A DNA stretch of 64,000 bases from Jidongwangia harbinensis (GTDB taxonomy: Bacteria > Actinomycetota > Actinomycetes > Mycobacteriales > Micromonosporaceae), in assembly GCF_020216025.1 (NCBI RefSeq), contig NZ_JAIWNC010000017.1:124001-188000 (forward strand). The letters run 5' to 3'. The notes beneath the pieces are model-generated. The model searched no databases and was not told the DNA's origin. It was given only the letters and a program-made list of their open reading frames with translations. A program made the position numbers and the translations under genes. This document shows positions 15,732 to 24,577 of the stretch, in pieces; within the stretch, counting starts at the first letter, position 1, and every line of letters begins with the position of its first letter.

Positions 15732-17003
15732 CTAGATCGCGCTGCCCTTCTTGTACTGCTCCCAGCTCATGTTCCAGTCGGTCCAGCCGTTGCCGTTCTT
15801 CAGCCGCTCCTCGGTGCCCTTGACCGTGATCGGGTCACCCATCATCGTGCGGTCGAACAGCCACTTGCCCATCGCCATCGAGACGTTCACACAACCGTGC
15901 GAGACGTTCCGCCGGCCCTGCACACCCTCCGACCACGGCGCGGCGTGGATGAACTGGCCACTCCACGTGATCCGCTGCGCGTAGTCGATCTTGGTGCGGT
16001 AGCCCTCTTCGGGACCGAGTTCGTCCAGCGTGTCGAACACGGTGTGCTTCTTCTTCTCGATGACCACCATGGTGCCGCTGGACGACGGCGTCTTCGGCTT
16101 GCCGAGGCTCACCGGGATGGTCTTGATGACCTTGCCGTTCTCCCGCACGGTCAGCTTCTTGGTCCGGTTGTCGACCGTCATGACCAGGGCCCGGGCCACC
16201 TTCATGTCGACCGAGACGTCCGAGCGGCCGTACCACCCGTCGCCCATCGGCACCGCCTTGAGCCGCACGTTGTACGAGATCTTGGTGCCGGCCTTCCAGT
16301 ACGTCCGGGGCCGGTAGTGGACCTCGGTCGGGCTGGTCCAGTGCCAGATGCCCTCCTGCGCCGGCGTCGCCCGCACGGTCATCCGGCGCTGCACGTCGTC
16401 GCGGTACTTCTCGGGCACCGAGCGGCCGAACCGGACGATCAGCGGCATGCCGACGCCCACGGTCGCGCCGTCGCCCAGGAAGCTGGAGACCCGGACCAGC
16501 TTCGACGGCTTCTTCATCACCGTGAACGTGCTCTTGGTGGTGCCCACCTTGCCCTCGGCGGCGGGGCCGTCGACCGTCACGGTGTACTTCTTGCCCCAGG
16601 TCAGCGCGGCCGCCGGCGTCCAGACGTTGTTGTCCTTGTCGACCTCGCCCTTGACCTTGTCGCCGTCCGGGTCGGTCACCGTCACGGTCGTGTTCTGGGG
16701 GTCCTCGGTGGTGTACTTCACCTCGGTCAGCGCCTTCACCCCGGTCGCCTCCGGCTCGGGGGAGGTGACCGACACCGTGCTCTGCGGTGGAGCGGGCGAG
16801 GCCGAGGACGCACCGCCGGCGGCGTCACCCTTCGCGCCGCCGCCCTGCCACGCCGGCGACTCGTCCTTGCCGCTGCAGCCGGCGCTGAGCAGGACCGCAC
16901 CGGCCGCCAGCGCGGCCGCGATAGTCCGCCAGCGCGGCGCCCCGGCGCGGCCGGCCGCGCGGGCGATGCCTGTGCCCGTGGACCGAACTCGAGTCGTCAC
17001 CAT
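15732..17003 (-). CDS. L,D-transpeptidase (YkuD), Ig-like, lipoprotein
   Basis: 423 residues from ATG 17003 (GTG 17000 also possible; AGGGAG just upstream). It makes 3-3 cross-links in peptidoglycan outside the membrane. The order is: signal with lipobox LLSAGC, two bacterial Ig-like domains (about 60-290) as in mycobacterial LdtMt2, then the YkuD catalytic domain with RRNVSHGCVNVSM, whose Cys is the nucleophile and His the base. The ending WDYxQY-like NWTDWNMSWEQYKKGSAI is family-typical. A close paralogue lies directly upstream in tandem. Confidence 0.95.
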   Translation of the reverse strand: MVTTRVRSTGTGIARAAGRAGAPRWRTIAAALAAGAVLLSAGCSGKDESPAWQGGGAKGDAAGGASSASPAPPQSTVSVTSPEPEATGVKALTEVKYTTEDPQNTTVTVTDPDGDKVKGEVDKDNNVWTPAAALTWGKKYTVTVDGPAAEGKVGTTKSTFTVMKKPSKLVRVSSFLGDGATVGVGMPLIVRFGRSVPEKYRDDVQRRMTVRATPAQEGIWHWTSPTEVHYRPRTYWKAGTKISYNVRLKAVPMGDGWYGRSDVSVDMKVARALVMTVDNRTKKLTVRENGKVIKTIPVSLGKPKTPSSSGTMVVIEKKKHTVFDTLDELGPEEGYRTKIDYAQRITWSGQFIHAAPWSEGVQGRRNVSHGCVNVSMAMGKWLFDRTMMGDPITVKGTEERLKNGNGWTDWNMSWEQYKKGSAI

Positions 17004-17125
17004 GTCTCCCTCATCGCCATGTCGTCCGGTGGCCAATCCTCCGTCATGAATGCAAGGACGACCAATCCCGGATTCGTGCCGCTGTGGACAACGGTCGGGG
17101 GAACACGGTCCGGCAAATGCCGGGA

Positions 17126-18364
17126 TCACCCCAATTCGTCCGGTACGGGCAGCGCACTGCCCTTCACGAACTCCTTCCAGCTCACGTTCCACGCCGTCCA
17201 CCCGTCGCCGTATCCCAGCTTCTCGCCTGTACCCCGAACGACGACCGGATCACCGATCAGCGTCTTGTCGAACAGCCAGCGGGCGTTCGACGGGGACACG
17301 TTGACACAGCCGTGTGACACGTTCCGGCGGCCCTGATCGCCGACCGACCACGGCGCGGAGTGCAGGTACTGGCCGCTCCACGTGATGCGCTGGGCGAACT
17401 CGATGTCGGTGACGTACCCCTCGTCGCCGTCGGTGTCCGTGGTGTCGAAGACGGTCGCGGCCTTCTTCTCCATCACCACCATCGTCCCGCTCGCCGACGG
17501 CGTGCTCTTCTTGCCCAGGCTGACCGGCATCGTCCTGACCGTCTTGCCGCCCTGGACCACCGTCATCTTCTTGGACTTGTTGTCGACCGTCATCTCCAGC
17601 CGGCGCCCGATCTCGGCGGTGGCGGACCGGTCCTGGTCGCCGTAGCGACCGCCCCCGGTCGGCACGCCGGCCAGACCGAGGCGCACGGTCAGCGTGGTGC
17701 CCGGCTTCCAGTACTCCGGCGCGCGGTAGTAGGCCTGGGTGCCACTCGGGGTCCACGACCAGGTGCCGGGCTGCGGCGGGTCGGTCTTGACGAACATCCG
17801 CTTCTGTACGGCGGCCCGGTCCTTCTTCTTGACGCCCGGGCTGAACTCCGCCACCACCGGCATCGCCACCCCGTAGGTACGCCCGTCGAACAGGTAGAGC
17901 CCGGTGCCGGTCTCCCGCCCGCGCTTCGCCATCGTGGTGAACGACGTCGTCACGGTCTTCGCCTGCCCCGCGGCGTCCGCGGCGACCACCGTCGCCTCGT
18001 ACGAGGTGGAGTTCTTCAGCGGCTTGCCCGGCACCCAGGACGAGCCGTCCGCGCGCAGCTCACCCGAAAGGGTCTTGCCCTTGGCGTCGCGCAGCGTGAC
18101 ACTCTTCAATTCGCCGCCCGTAACTTTCAGCCCGATTTCTGCGCTGATGGGCACGCCTTTCTTCCCGCTGGCCGGGGTGACGGAGACCGCAAGTGGCCCC
18201 ACCGCAGCGTTTCCGCTACGCTCCGTGCCGGCGGGCGCCGACGACGCCGGCGCGCTGCCCACCCACGACGCGGGCGTGGTCTTCTGCTTCTCCCCGCACG
18301 CCACCAGCGCGAACGGCGCCGCCACCGCCACCGTCAGAATCGCTACCAGCCGTCTGCCGACCAT
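17126..18364 (-). CDS. L,D-transpeptidase (YkuD), tandem paralogue
   Basis: 412 residues from ATG 18364 with GGGGA six bases upstream; a TTG further up is less likely. Lipobox FALVACGEK, two Ig-like domains, then the YkuD domain with RRNVSHGCVNVSPSN and the same C-terminal Trp-rich ending. It shares architecture and many motifs with the downstream copy, so the pair arose by tandem duplication. They are separated by 122 bases and may be separately expressed. Both are expected at the outer membrane face of the cell wall. Confidence 0.95.
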   Translation of the reverse strand: MVGRRLVAILTVAVAAPFALVACGEKQKTTPASWVGSAPASSAPAGTERSGNAAVGPLAVSVTPASGKKGVPISAEIGLKVTGGELKSVTLRDAKGKTLSGELRADGSSWVPGKPLKNSTSYEATVVAADAAGQAKTVTTSFTTMAKRGRETGTGLYLFDGRTYGVAMPVVAEFSPGVKKKDRAAVQKRMFVKTDPPQPGTWSWTPSGTQAYYRAPEYWKPGTTLTVRLGLAGVPTGGGRYGDQDRSATAEIGRRLEMTVDNKSKKMTVVQGGKTVRTMPVSLGKKSTPSASGTMVVMEKKAATVFDTTDTDGDEGYVTDIEFAQRITWSGQYLHSAPWSVGDQGRRNVSHGCVNVSPSNARWLFDKTLIGDPVVVRGTGEKLGYGDGWTAWNVSWKEFVKGSALPVPDELG

Positions 18365-18521
18365 CTTCGTCCCCGTTCGTAACAAGCCGCGGGCGCATTG
18401 TGCCTCATGAACGCAAGCGGCAAGGTCAACTCCGCGGGCGAACCGGCGCGTCCGACCGGTGGGGGATACCCGGTAAAAGTCGGACCGGGGTGCGTGCTAT
18501 CGTTTCCGTCGTTGTCAGAGA

Positions 18522-18594
18522 GCGCCGCTAGCTCAACTGGCAGAGCAGCGGACTCTTAATCCGCGGGTTGTAGGTTCAAGTCCTACGCGGCGCA
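18522..18594 (+). tRNA. tRNA-Lys (CTT)
   Basis: Acceptor GCGCCGC with GCGGCGC plus A73, D-arm AGCTCAACTGGCAGAGC, anticodon loop GACTCTTAATC giving anticodon CTT, T-arm GTAGGTTCAAGTCCTAC. CCA is not encoded. The accessory region starts immediately 3' of this gene, the position expected for integration into a tRNA end. Confidence 0.97.
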
Positions 18595-18779
18595 CAGTTG
18601 ATCAAGGCTTCGAACTGGCTTTCATGTCAGGTCGGGGCCTTCTCGTTTCCCTTGTGGACGAATGTGTGATCCGTGTGTGCTCTGGAGCTTTCGACATCCG
18701 GCGGTACGGCGTGGTACTTACCGACACAGCGGCCCCAGGTGACCCAGGTCAACCATCGGTAACGGCCGCCACGACCGAC

Positions 18780-19010
18780 TTGGCGTTGCGACTTCTGCAG
18801 CAGGCGCACGCCGGTCATCGGCCGGATGGTGAGGTGGATGTCGACCCGGTCGAGCAGGGGCCCGGAGAGCTTCGCCTGATAACGCCGCCGCGCCGGCGGC
18901 GTGCACGTGCAGTGCTGGTCGCCGGCCGGAGAGGCGCAAGACACGCGGCGGAGCAGGTGCCGTGGGAAACCGCCAGGGGAACGGCTGCAGGCGCTGGAGC
19001 GAGCCTCGTC
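18780..19010 (-). pseudogene. ComM/YifB Mg-chelatase-like ATPase fragment
   Basis: The minus strand encodes CTCTPPARRRYQAKLSGPLL followed by DRVDIHL, the conserved sensor/arginine-finger region of ComM-type AAA+ proteins. The upstream part is spread over two frames (PLAVSHGTCSAACLAP in a neighbouring frame) and the Walker motifs are absent. A decayed fragment, probably carried or broken by island insertion. Confidence 0.65.
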
Positions 19011-19308
19011 GACATCTATGGGGCGGATGATGATGCTGGGATGAATGCACCACACCTGTAGATGTCCGACATGAGTAACTAGCCGCACTTGTTCAGATTC
19101 TGGAGGTAGTGTGGTCCTTCCGAAGAATTCTCACCGTTGCTAACGCATCGCCGATGAACCAGGCATGCCGCGCGATGCTCTGAACAGCGAGAACTGGATC
19201 ATCCATGCGGAGGATGTGAGTCCGGTGCCATGTAGCACTACGCTCCCGAGGATCACTGACCCGATGCGGCCCAAGACCGCACCGGGCGATCTGGGCGAGG
19301 GCGTTGGC

Positions 19309-19578
19309 ATGGACATGAACGGCGCGCCGGAGGAGACTGCGGCCGACGCCGCAGCGTACGAGCAGGCGGTAGACATCTACCACGTCCTCCTCACGTTTCT
19401 GAACGCCGTCATCGACCGAGAGGCCGACCCGGCCAAAGCCCAACAGCTGCGGGCCGATGCCGAGCGGTACGCCGGCGAACGGCGGCAGCTCCACGCCACC
19501 GACCAGGCCGCGGTGTACCGGGTGATCACCGAGTACCCCGCCATTGTGCGGCAGCTGAGGACCGCTCTGACCGAGTGA
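19309..19578 (+). CDS. Putative antitoxin partner of zeta-like toxin
   Basis: 89 residues from ATG 19309 (GAGG eight bases upstream). All-helical and acidic/polar, no recognised domain; two strong helices (VDIYHVLLTFLNAVIDREAD and the C-terminal third). Its stop overlaps the toxin start as GTGA, so the two are translationally coupled. Position, size and charge match an epsilon-type antitoxin, but there is no visible sequence match to known epsilon proteins. Confidence 0.6.
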   Translation: MDMNGAPEETAADAAAYEQAVDIYHVLLTFLNAVIDREADPAKAQQLRADAERYAGERRQLHATDQAAVYRVITEYPAIVRQLRTALTE

Positions 19579-20543
19579 GTGTCCAGCCCGCTACCTATCT
19601 CCTCCCGCCAGAGGAGTCTGCCCACCGGTTCCGTGAGCGGATCGTGCCTCGGGACTTTGCCCACGGCGTGCCCCAGGACCGCCCTGTGCTGGTCATCGTT
19701 GCCGGTCAGCCGGGCGCCGGGAAGACCAGCGCCGAGGACCGTGTGCGCGCCAACCTTGGTCCCGGCACGGTAACCATCGACGCCGATGAATTGCGAGAGC
19801 ATCACCCGGCCTACGGGCAGCTATTGATCACGAACGACCAGACCGCGGCGACGCTGACGCACCCGCAGGTCCAGCGTTGGGTGAAGATGGCCAAGGATCA
19901 CTGCATCGCTCACCGGTACAACGTGGTGCTAAGCGCCACGATGGGCAATCCCGACTCCGCACGGCGCACCATCTACCAGTTCAGGGAAGCCGGCTACCAG
20001 GTGTACATGGTCGTCGTGGCCGTGCACGAGGCGACCAGCCAACTCAACGTCTTGAGCCGATACCAGAAGGGCCACGAAAGGGCGGGCGGCCGTCATGTGC
20101 CCCTCAATGAGCAGCGCCAGGCGTACACCGGTCTGCTAGACACCGTCGATCAGATCGACGCGGGCTGGCTGGTGGACGCCGTCCAGGTGTACCAGCGTCC
20201 CGACCGTCAGCGCTATTGGGCTCAAATCTACTGGAACGAGCGCAACCAGCGTGGCCGCTGGTCCCAGCCACCAGAAACCCGAGCTTCGATCGAGGCCGCC
20301 CGCAACAGGCCGTGGGGGGCCGAGGAAATCAAGGATTTCTGCGACCGGGCCGCAGCCCTCAACACCTGCCTGCCACAGGAACTCCATAGCGACCTGCTCA
20401 TCGCCGTCCGAGCCGCGCAGAAACACGTCGCCATCAGCGGCGCGAGCCTCATCGCCGCCGGGGTCGACTTCGCCGGCCGGCTCGCTGCCGAACGGGCCGG
20501 CCGTGACGCTCCCCCTACCGTGCGACCAACTTCAGGGAATTGA
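19575..20543 (+). CDS. Zeta toxin-family kinase
   Basis: 322 residues from GTG 19575. The P-loop VIVAGQPGAGKTS (Gly43-Thr51) and VTIDADELREHHPAY (catalytic/substrate-binding Asp region) are the zeta toxin signature; known members phosphorylate UDP-N-acetylglucosamine and block cell-wall synthesis. A middle Arg-rich segment (SRYQKGHERAGGRHVP) is the usual substrate-specificity and lid region. The C-terminal about 90 residues extend beyond the core. Located in the tRNA-Lys island, consistent with plasmid/island addiction or phage defence. Confidence 0.9.
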   Translation: MSVQPATYLLPPEESAHRFRERIVPRDFAHGVPQDRPVLVIVAGQPGAGKTSAEDRVRANLGPGTVTIDADELREHHPAYGQLLITNDQTAATLTHPQVQRWVKMAKDHCIAHRYNVVLSATMGNPDSARRTIYQFREAGYQVYMVVVAVHEATSQLNVLSRYQKGHERAGGRHVPLNEQRQAYTGLLDTVDQIDAGWLVDAVQVYQRPDRQRYWAQIYWNERNQRGRWSQPPETRASIEAARNRPWGAEEIKDFCDRAAALNTCLPQELHSDLLIAVRAAQKHVAISGASLIAAGVDFAGRLAAERAGRDAPPTVRPTSGN

Positions 20544-20874
20544 CCTCGACGCGGCTGGTCTTGGCCCGTCCCCGGTAGGCCTCATACCCGAGCGGTAGAT
20601 CGACCGTAGTTGAGCCATGGTTGGGTGCCGGTCGACCAAATGCCTGATGCAGGGGAGAACGACCGCCCAAGGCTCATTCGGATCGTTGACCCCGTCGCCC
20701 ACGTTCCAGGAGTTGTCTGCACCCCCGTGCTCCGCACCACCGGCGGGATCGTGTGTAAGCCCGTCGAGTAGAAAGGATTCGCTGGCCAGCCCCGCCGCTG
20801 GGTCGTCGAAAGGCCTGCAGATGATCAGCAGCGTTGAACGGCGAGCCAACGATGTCCTCCGGCTCGACACCGCG

Positions 20875-21345
20875 GTCAAGCCCTCCGAGAGGAACTCGAC
20901 ACCGTCGGGCAGGAACAGACGGATCGAGCCGCGATCATCCGGACCATCAGTGACCGGTTCGCCGCGATCCTGGCCGATTGGCGGTACCCGAAACTGAGCG
21001 GTGCGCGCCTGAACGATGAACTCGTGCCATTCGTGCGGGATCTCCGGTACGTATCAGCCTCCTCTGGGGGTCGAACCCTAATCCCCCTCGCCTGGACCCT
21101 CGCGATCTTCGAGGTCTCCTGGGATTCCGGTGGACCGCATCCGGGCTTCCTCTTTCTGGACAGCCCGCAGAAGAATCTCGGCCAAACCGGCGAACGTGAC
21201 GGCGAGTTCGCCGACACCGTCACGATCGCGGACTTCTACAAGCACCTGCGCACGTGGCTTGTCGGCAGCGGAGCAAGGTGCCCAGATCATCATCGTCGAC
21301 AATGCGCCACCCGCCGACGCTGAGAACGACGTTGTGGTGCGCTTT
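20875..21345 (+). pseudogene. C-terminal fragment of an SMC-like ATPase
   Basis: An open frame reads RFAAILADWRYPKLSGARLN, a signature-like region, then GFLFLDSPQKNLG, a Walker B motif with the D-loop. The frame shifts at about 21265: the continuation GAQIIIVDNAPP lies in another frame. The N-terminal Walker A half is absent. The Walker B resembles coiled-coil ATPases found beside defence genes. Non-functional remnant. Confidence 0.6.
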
Positions 21346-21349
21346 CGGC

Positions 21350-21529
21350 AGGCCCGGAGACCGCGACCGACCCCCGCGAAAAGGAGACGCCCTGGATCTG
21401 CGGGGGCGTGGTGTCGTCCGGTACGGCAGCCCCGGCCGGCAGCGGACCACCGGCGACGAGAACGCCGGCGAGCGCCCCGGCGAACCCGACGGCGGCGACC
21501 CGACGGCGGTGCCCGGATGAACGGTTCAT
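21350..21529 (-). pseudogene. N-terminal fragment of a secreted protein
   Basis: From ATG 21529 on the minus strand: a basic n-region (MNRSSGHRRR), a hydrophobic core and PLPAGAAVPDD as cleavage site, then about 25 mature residues before the sequence collides with the ATPase remnant. Bona fide signal peptide but no mature domain remains. Confidence 0.45.
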
Positions 21530-21818
21530 GGCGGAACTCCGATGGCTCGATGGGCTGTCGTCTGGTTCGTCTCTGGCCGGTGCGGCGTTGTTGGCCGGTG
21601 TCGGCCACCCGACAGCTGCTGGGCGGCGAGGCACGGGTCGCGGTGGCGCCGCGCACCGAGTGACGGGGAGCCCGCCGCCCACGGGAGTCGTCCATGACCG
21701 GCGGGCCCGGTCCGAGCGGCGGGGCATCGCGCGACCAGTCAGCCATGTGGATGATTGTCGGGCTCCGGGGTGATAGATACGTTACGGTCTGTCACTCGTC
21801 GCTGTGAGAGGTACCGTG

Positions 21819-22160
21819 ATGACCGAGCTGTCGACCGCTGGCGCCGTTATTCCGATCGTCTATGTGGACGAGCGTGTCGATGGTGAGAAAGGACTGTTCA
21901 GCGCCGCCCAGGCGGCCGCCACCAAGGTCGGCGCCGTCAGCGTGGGGGAACTGAGCGGGAATCTGCGGGCCATGTGCGGGCGGCTCGGTGAGATGTTCGC
22001 GGCCACGCGTGAGTTGAGCGGTGAATTCGAACTGGACGAGTTCGAGGTCATTCTGGAGCTGACCGCGAAAGGAGAGGTCCGGCTGATCGGCTCCGCGTCG
22101 ACTGAGGTCAAGGGCGGGGTCAAGCTGATTTTCCGCCGACCCGGCGCGGTCAGGTCGTGA
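21819..22160 (+). CDS. Trypco1-like (CU044_2847) small partner of caspase fusion
   Basis: 113 residues from ATG 21819 (GAGAGG upstream). N-terminal strand IPIVYVDERVD, a central helix, then the beta-rich end FEVILELTAKGEVRLIGSAS and KLIFRR. This pattern resembles the trypsin-co-occurring domain 1/CU044_2847 family, which occurs next to trypsin- or caspase-like effectors in predicted conflict systems. The stop overlaps the next gene start as GTGA, so it is made in step with the caspase-Hsp70 protein, and may act as its sensor or adaptor. Confidence 0.65.
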   Translation: MTELSTAGAVIPIVYVDERVDGEKGLFSAAQAAATKVGAVSVGELSGNLRAMCGRLGEMFAATRELSGEFELDEFEVILELTAKGEVRLIGSASTEVKGGVKLIFRRPGAVRS

Positions 22161-24553
22161 ATCGGGCCCTCGTGGTGGGCTGTGCCGCTTACGAGGATCC
22201 GGACATCGCTCCGCTGCGGTACGCCGATCGGGACGCCGCGCGGATCGCCGAGGTTCTGCGTACGGTCTGCGGGGTCGAGGGTGACGCGCTGACCCTGCTG
22301 CACGACGGGTTGCCCGACCGCCGCAGCCATCCGACGCGCACCAACGTGCTCCGGCACCTGTCCCGGCTGTCCACCGACGGCGGTGACGGGATCCTCTTCT
22401 TTTACTTCAGCGGCCACGGCTTCCAAGCCGCCGACACCGCTCATTATCTGCTGCCGATCGACTGCGTCCGAGGCGCGATCGAAGAGACCGCGCTGCGGTT
22501 CGATCTGATCGTGCGGTACCTGGGCTCGGCGGCCGCCCCGCACGTCGTGCTGCTGCTCGACGCCTGTCGCAACGTCGTCGACGGCGGCAAGACGGCGACC
22601 GCCGGCCTGGCCTCCGTCGACGTCAGCGCGCTGTGCCCGCCGGGGGTGGTCACGTTCTGCTCGTGTGTGCCCGGGACCGTCTCGTACGAGGCGGAGGGGC
22701 TGAAGGCGGGAGTGTTCAGCCAAGCGCTGGTCGAGGCGTTCAGCGACCAGGGCCGCTGCCGCACGGTCTACGAGCTGGACACCTATCTCAGCCGTCGGGT
22801 GCCCGAGATCGCGGTGGGCGAGGGCAAACCACGTCAGGTGCCGCACTCCAGGGTGGAGCCGCTCGGCGTCCAGCAGCTGGAGATCGTCTCCGAGCGCAAG
22901 CGGAACGAATGGCGAGCCGCCACGCCGATCGGCGCCGAGCAACGCAGCCGCCGGGTGCCGCGTACCGCCGACGGCGAACCCGACCCGCTGATCGCGATCG
23001 ACTTCGGCACCAGCTATTCGGTCGTCTCGTACTTCCGCCGGGACGGCACGGTCGAGCTGCTGCCAGGGCCGGACGGCAGACCGTTGGTGCCCTCGGTGGT
23101 GCATTTCCTGCCGGGACTCGACTACCTGGTGGGCGCCGCCGCAGTCGAGGCCGACCACTACCGGCCCGACGCTACGATCCGGCACGTCAAGCGCTCCCTC
23201 GGCACCACGGCCAACTATGAGATCGACGGCAGAAGCATCGCGCCGGAGCTGGCCGCGAGCCTGATCCTGCGCTCGTTGCGTCGCAATGCAGAGGAGGCGC
23301 TGGGCACCCCGGTGCGCCGTTGCCTCGCCGCCCGCCCGGCCAACTTCACCCGCCGGCAGACGGCCGCACTGGAGCGCGCCTTCGTACTCGCCGACCTTGA
23401 ACTGCACCGGCTGGTCGGCGAGCCGAACATCGCGGCGGTGCTGACCAGTCCGGACGAGGGTGAACCGGGGTTCGACGAGGAGCAGCAGTTCCTCGTCGTC
23501 GACCTCGGCGGCGGCACCTTCGACGTCGCGCTGGTGGAGTCCGGCGACGGTGTCGCGGAGATCAAGTCGGCGAACGGCAGCAGCACGGTCGGCGGCCTCG
23601 ACTACGACCGCGCCATCGTGGCCTTCGCCGAGCGTCAGCTCCGGGAGCAGCACGGCTGGCAGGGCGAACTGCCGTCGCGGGTGCGGGCCGCCCTGCGCCG
23701 GGAGGCCGAACGGGCCAAGCGTGACCTCGGACGCCGGGAATCGACGACGCTGCTGTTGCAGGATCTCGACTACGGCGACCGGGGTCTGCAGGACGTCAGC
23801 ATCGAGCTCGACCGGGACACCTTCCGGTCGGTCACCGCCGAGCTCGACGGCATCATCCGGGGAACGCTTGCGGCGACATTCGACGCCGGGCTCTGGACCG
23901 TGCCGGCCGACCAGTGGCTGGCCGACGGTGGCCAGGTGATGCTGGCCGGGCAGGGCGGCAAGATCTTCACCGTCCGGGAGCAGATCGAACAGCTCCTGCC
24001 GGGTGTGACGGTGGTGTCCAGGTTCCAGGAGACGGCCGTGGTCCACGGGCTCGGCCGCTACACCGGTGTGCTCAAGGGCTGGCTGTCGAACGTCCTGCTG
24101 CTAGACGCGCTCGGCTTCGGGATCGGTTTCCGCTGCCGGCGCGGCACCAGCGAGGGCGAGCGCCTCGATAACCCGAGCATCCTGGCGGCCGATCCGGCCG
24201 CCAACGTCGACGTCTTCCCCTTGATCGAGCCGGCGACGACCATCCCCACCAAGCGCAGCGAGATGGTCCGGCTCGACGGGCCGCCGGGCACCCCGCACGT
24301 GCTCGAGTTCGTCGAGCTGCCGGAGGCGGGCGATGAGGGCTTCGGGCACATCGAGATCCGGTCCGAGGGCACCGAGGTGAATCTCGTCGCCGACGTCGAC
24401 GCCTATCACCTGGTGGTCATCTCGGTGCAGGACATCGCATCGGGCCAGGTCTCCGAGTATCAGCTCACCAACTTCGACCAGCGGACGACCGACGCGGGCC
24501 CTGGCGCCAAGCTCCGGCTGTCGGCTGGCCACAAACGCCAACAAGACCGATGA
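22157..24553 (+). CDS. Caspase-like protease fused to Hsp70-type ATPase
   Basis: 798 residues from GTG 22157. Residues 1-245 are a C14 caspase-like protease: catalytic His87 in FFYFSGHGFQ and Cys137 in VLLLDACRN, with the conserved early ALVVG strand and FSQALVEAF. A linker leads to an Hsp70/actin-fold ATPase (about 277-620): phosphate 1 LIAIDFGTSYSVV, phosphate 2 FLVVDLGGGTFDVALV, connect GGLDYDRAI and an adenosine motif MLAGQGGKI. The remaining about 170 residues replace a normal DnaK substrate domain and form a beta-rich tail. All catalytic residues look intact. It likely cleaves proteins when its chaperone-like half senses a partner or misfolded or phage protein. Confidence 0.92.
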   Translation: MNRALVVGCAAYEDPDIAPLRYADRDAARIAEVLRTVCGVEGDALTLLHDGLPDRRSHPTRTNVLRHLSRLSTDGGDGILFFYFSGHGFQAADTAHYLLPIDCVRGAIEETALRFDLIVRYLGSAAAPHVVLLLDACRNVVDGGKTATAGLASVDVSALCPPGVVTFCSCVPGTVSYEAEGLKAGVFSQALVEAFSDQGRCRTVYELDTYLSRRVPEIAVGEGKPRQVPHSRVEPLGVQQLEIVSERKRNEWRAATPIGAEQRSRRVPRTADGEPDPLIAIDFGTSYSVVSYFRRDGTVELLPGPDGRPLVPSVVHFLPGLDYLVGAAAVEADHYRPDATIRHVKRSLGTTANYEIDGRSIAPELAASLILRSLRRNAEEALGTPVRRCLAARPANFTRRQTAALERAFVLADLELHRLVGEPNIAAVLTSPDEGEPGFDEEQQFLVVDLGGGTFDVALVESGDGVAEIKSANGSSTVGGLDYDRAIVAFAERQLREQHGWQGELPSRVRAALRREAERAKRDLGRRESTTLLLQDLDYGDRGLQDVSIELDRDTFRSVTAELDGIIRGTLAATFDAGLWTVPADQWLADGGQVMLAGQGGKIFTVREQIEQLLPGVTVVSRFQETAVVHGLGRYTGVLKGWLSNVLLLDALGFGIGFRCRRGTSEGERLDNPSILAADPAANVDVFPLIEPATTIPTKRSEMVRLDGPPGTPHVLEFVELPEAGDEGFGHIEIRSEGTEVNLVADVDAYHLVVISVQDIASGQVSEYQLTNFDQRTTDAGPGAKLRLSAGHKRQQDR

Positions 24554-24577
24554 CAGTAAGAGTGAGAAACACGGCCT

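Noticed and set aside
21860..24046. 728-residue frame antisense to the caspase-Hsp70 gene
   Set aside because: Mirror composition; the plus strand has complete caspase and Hsp70 motifs.
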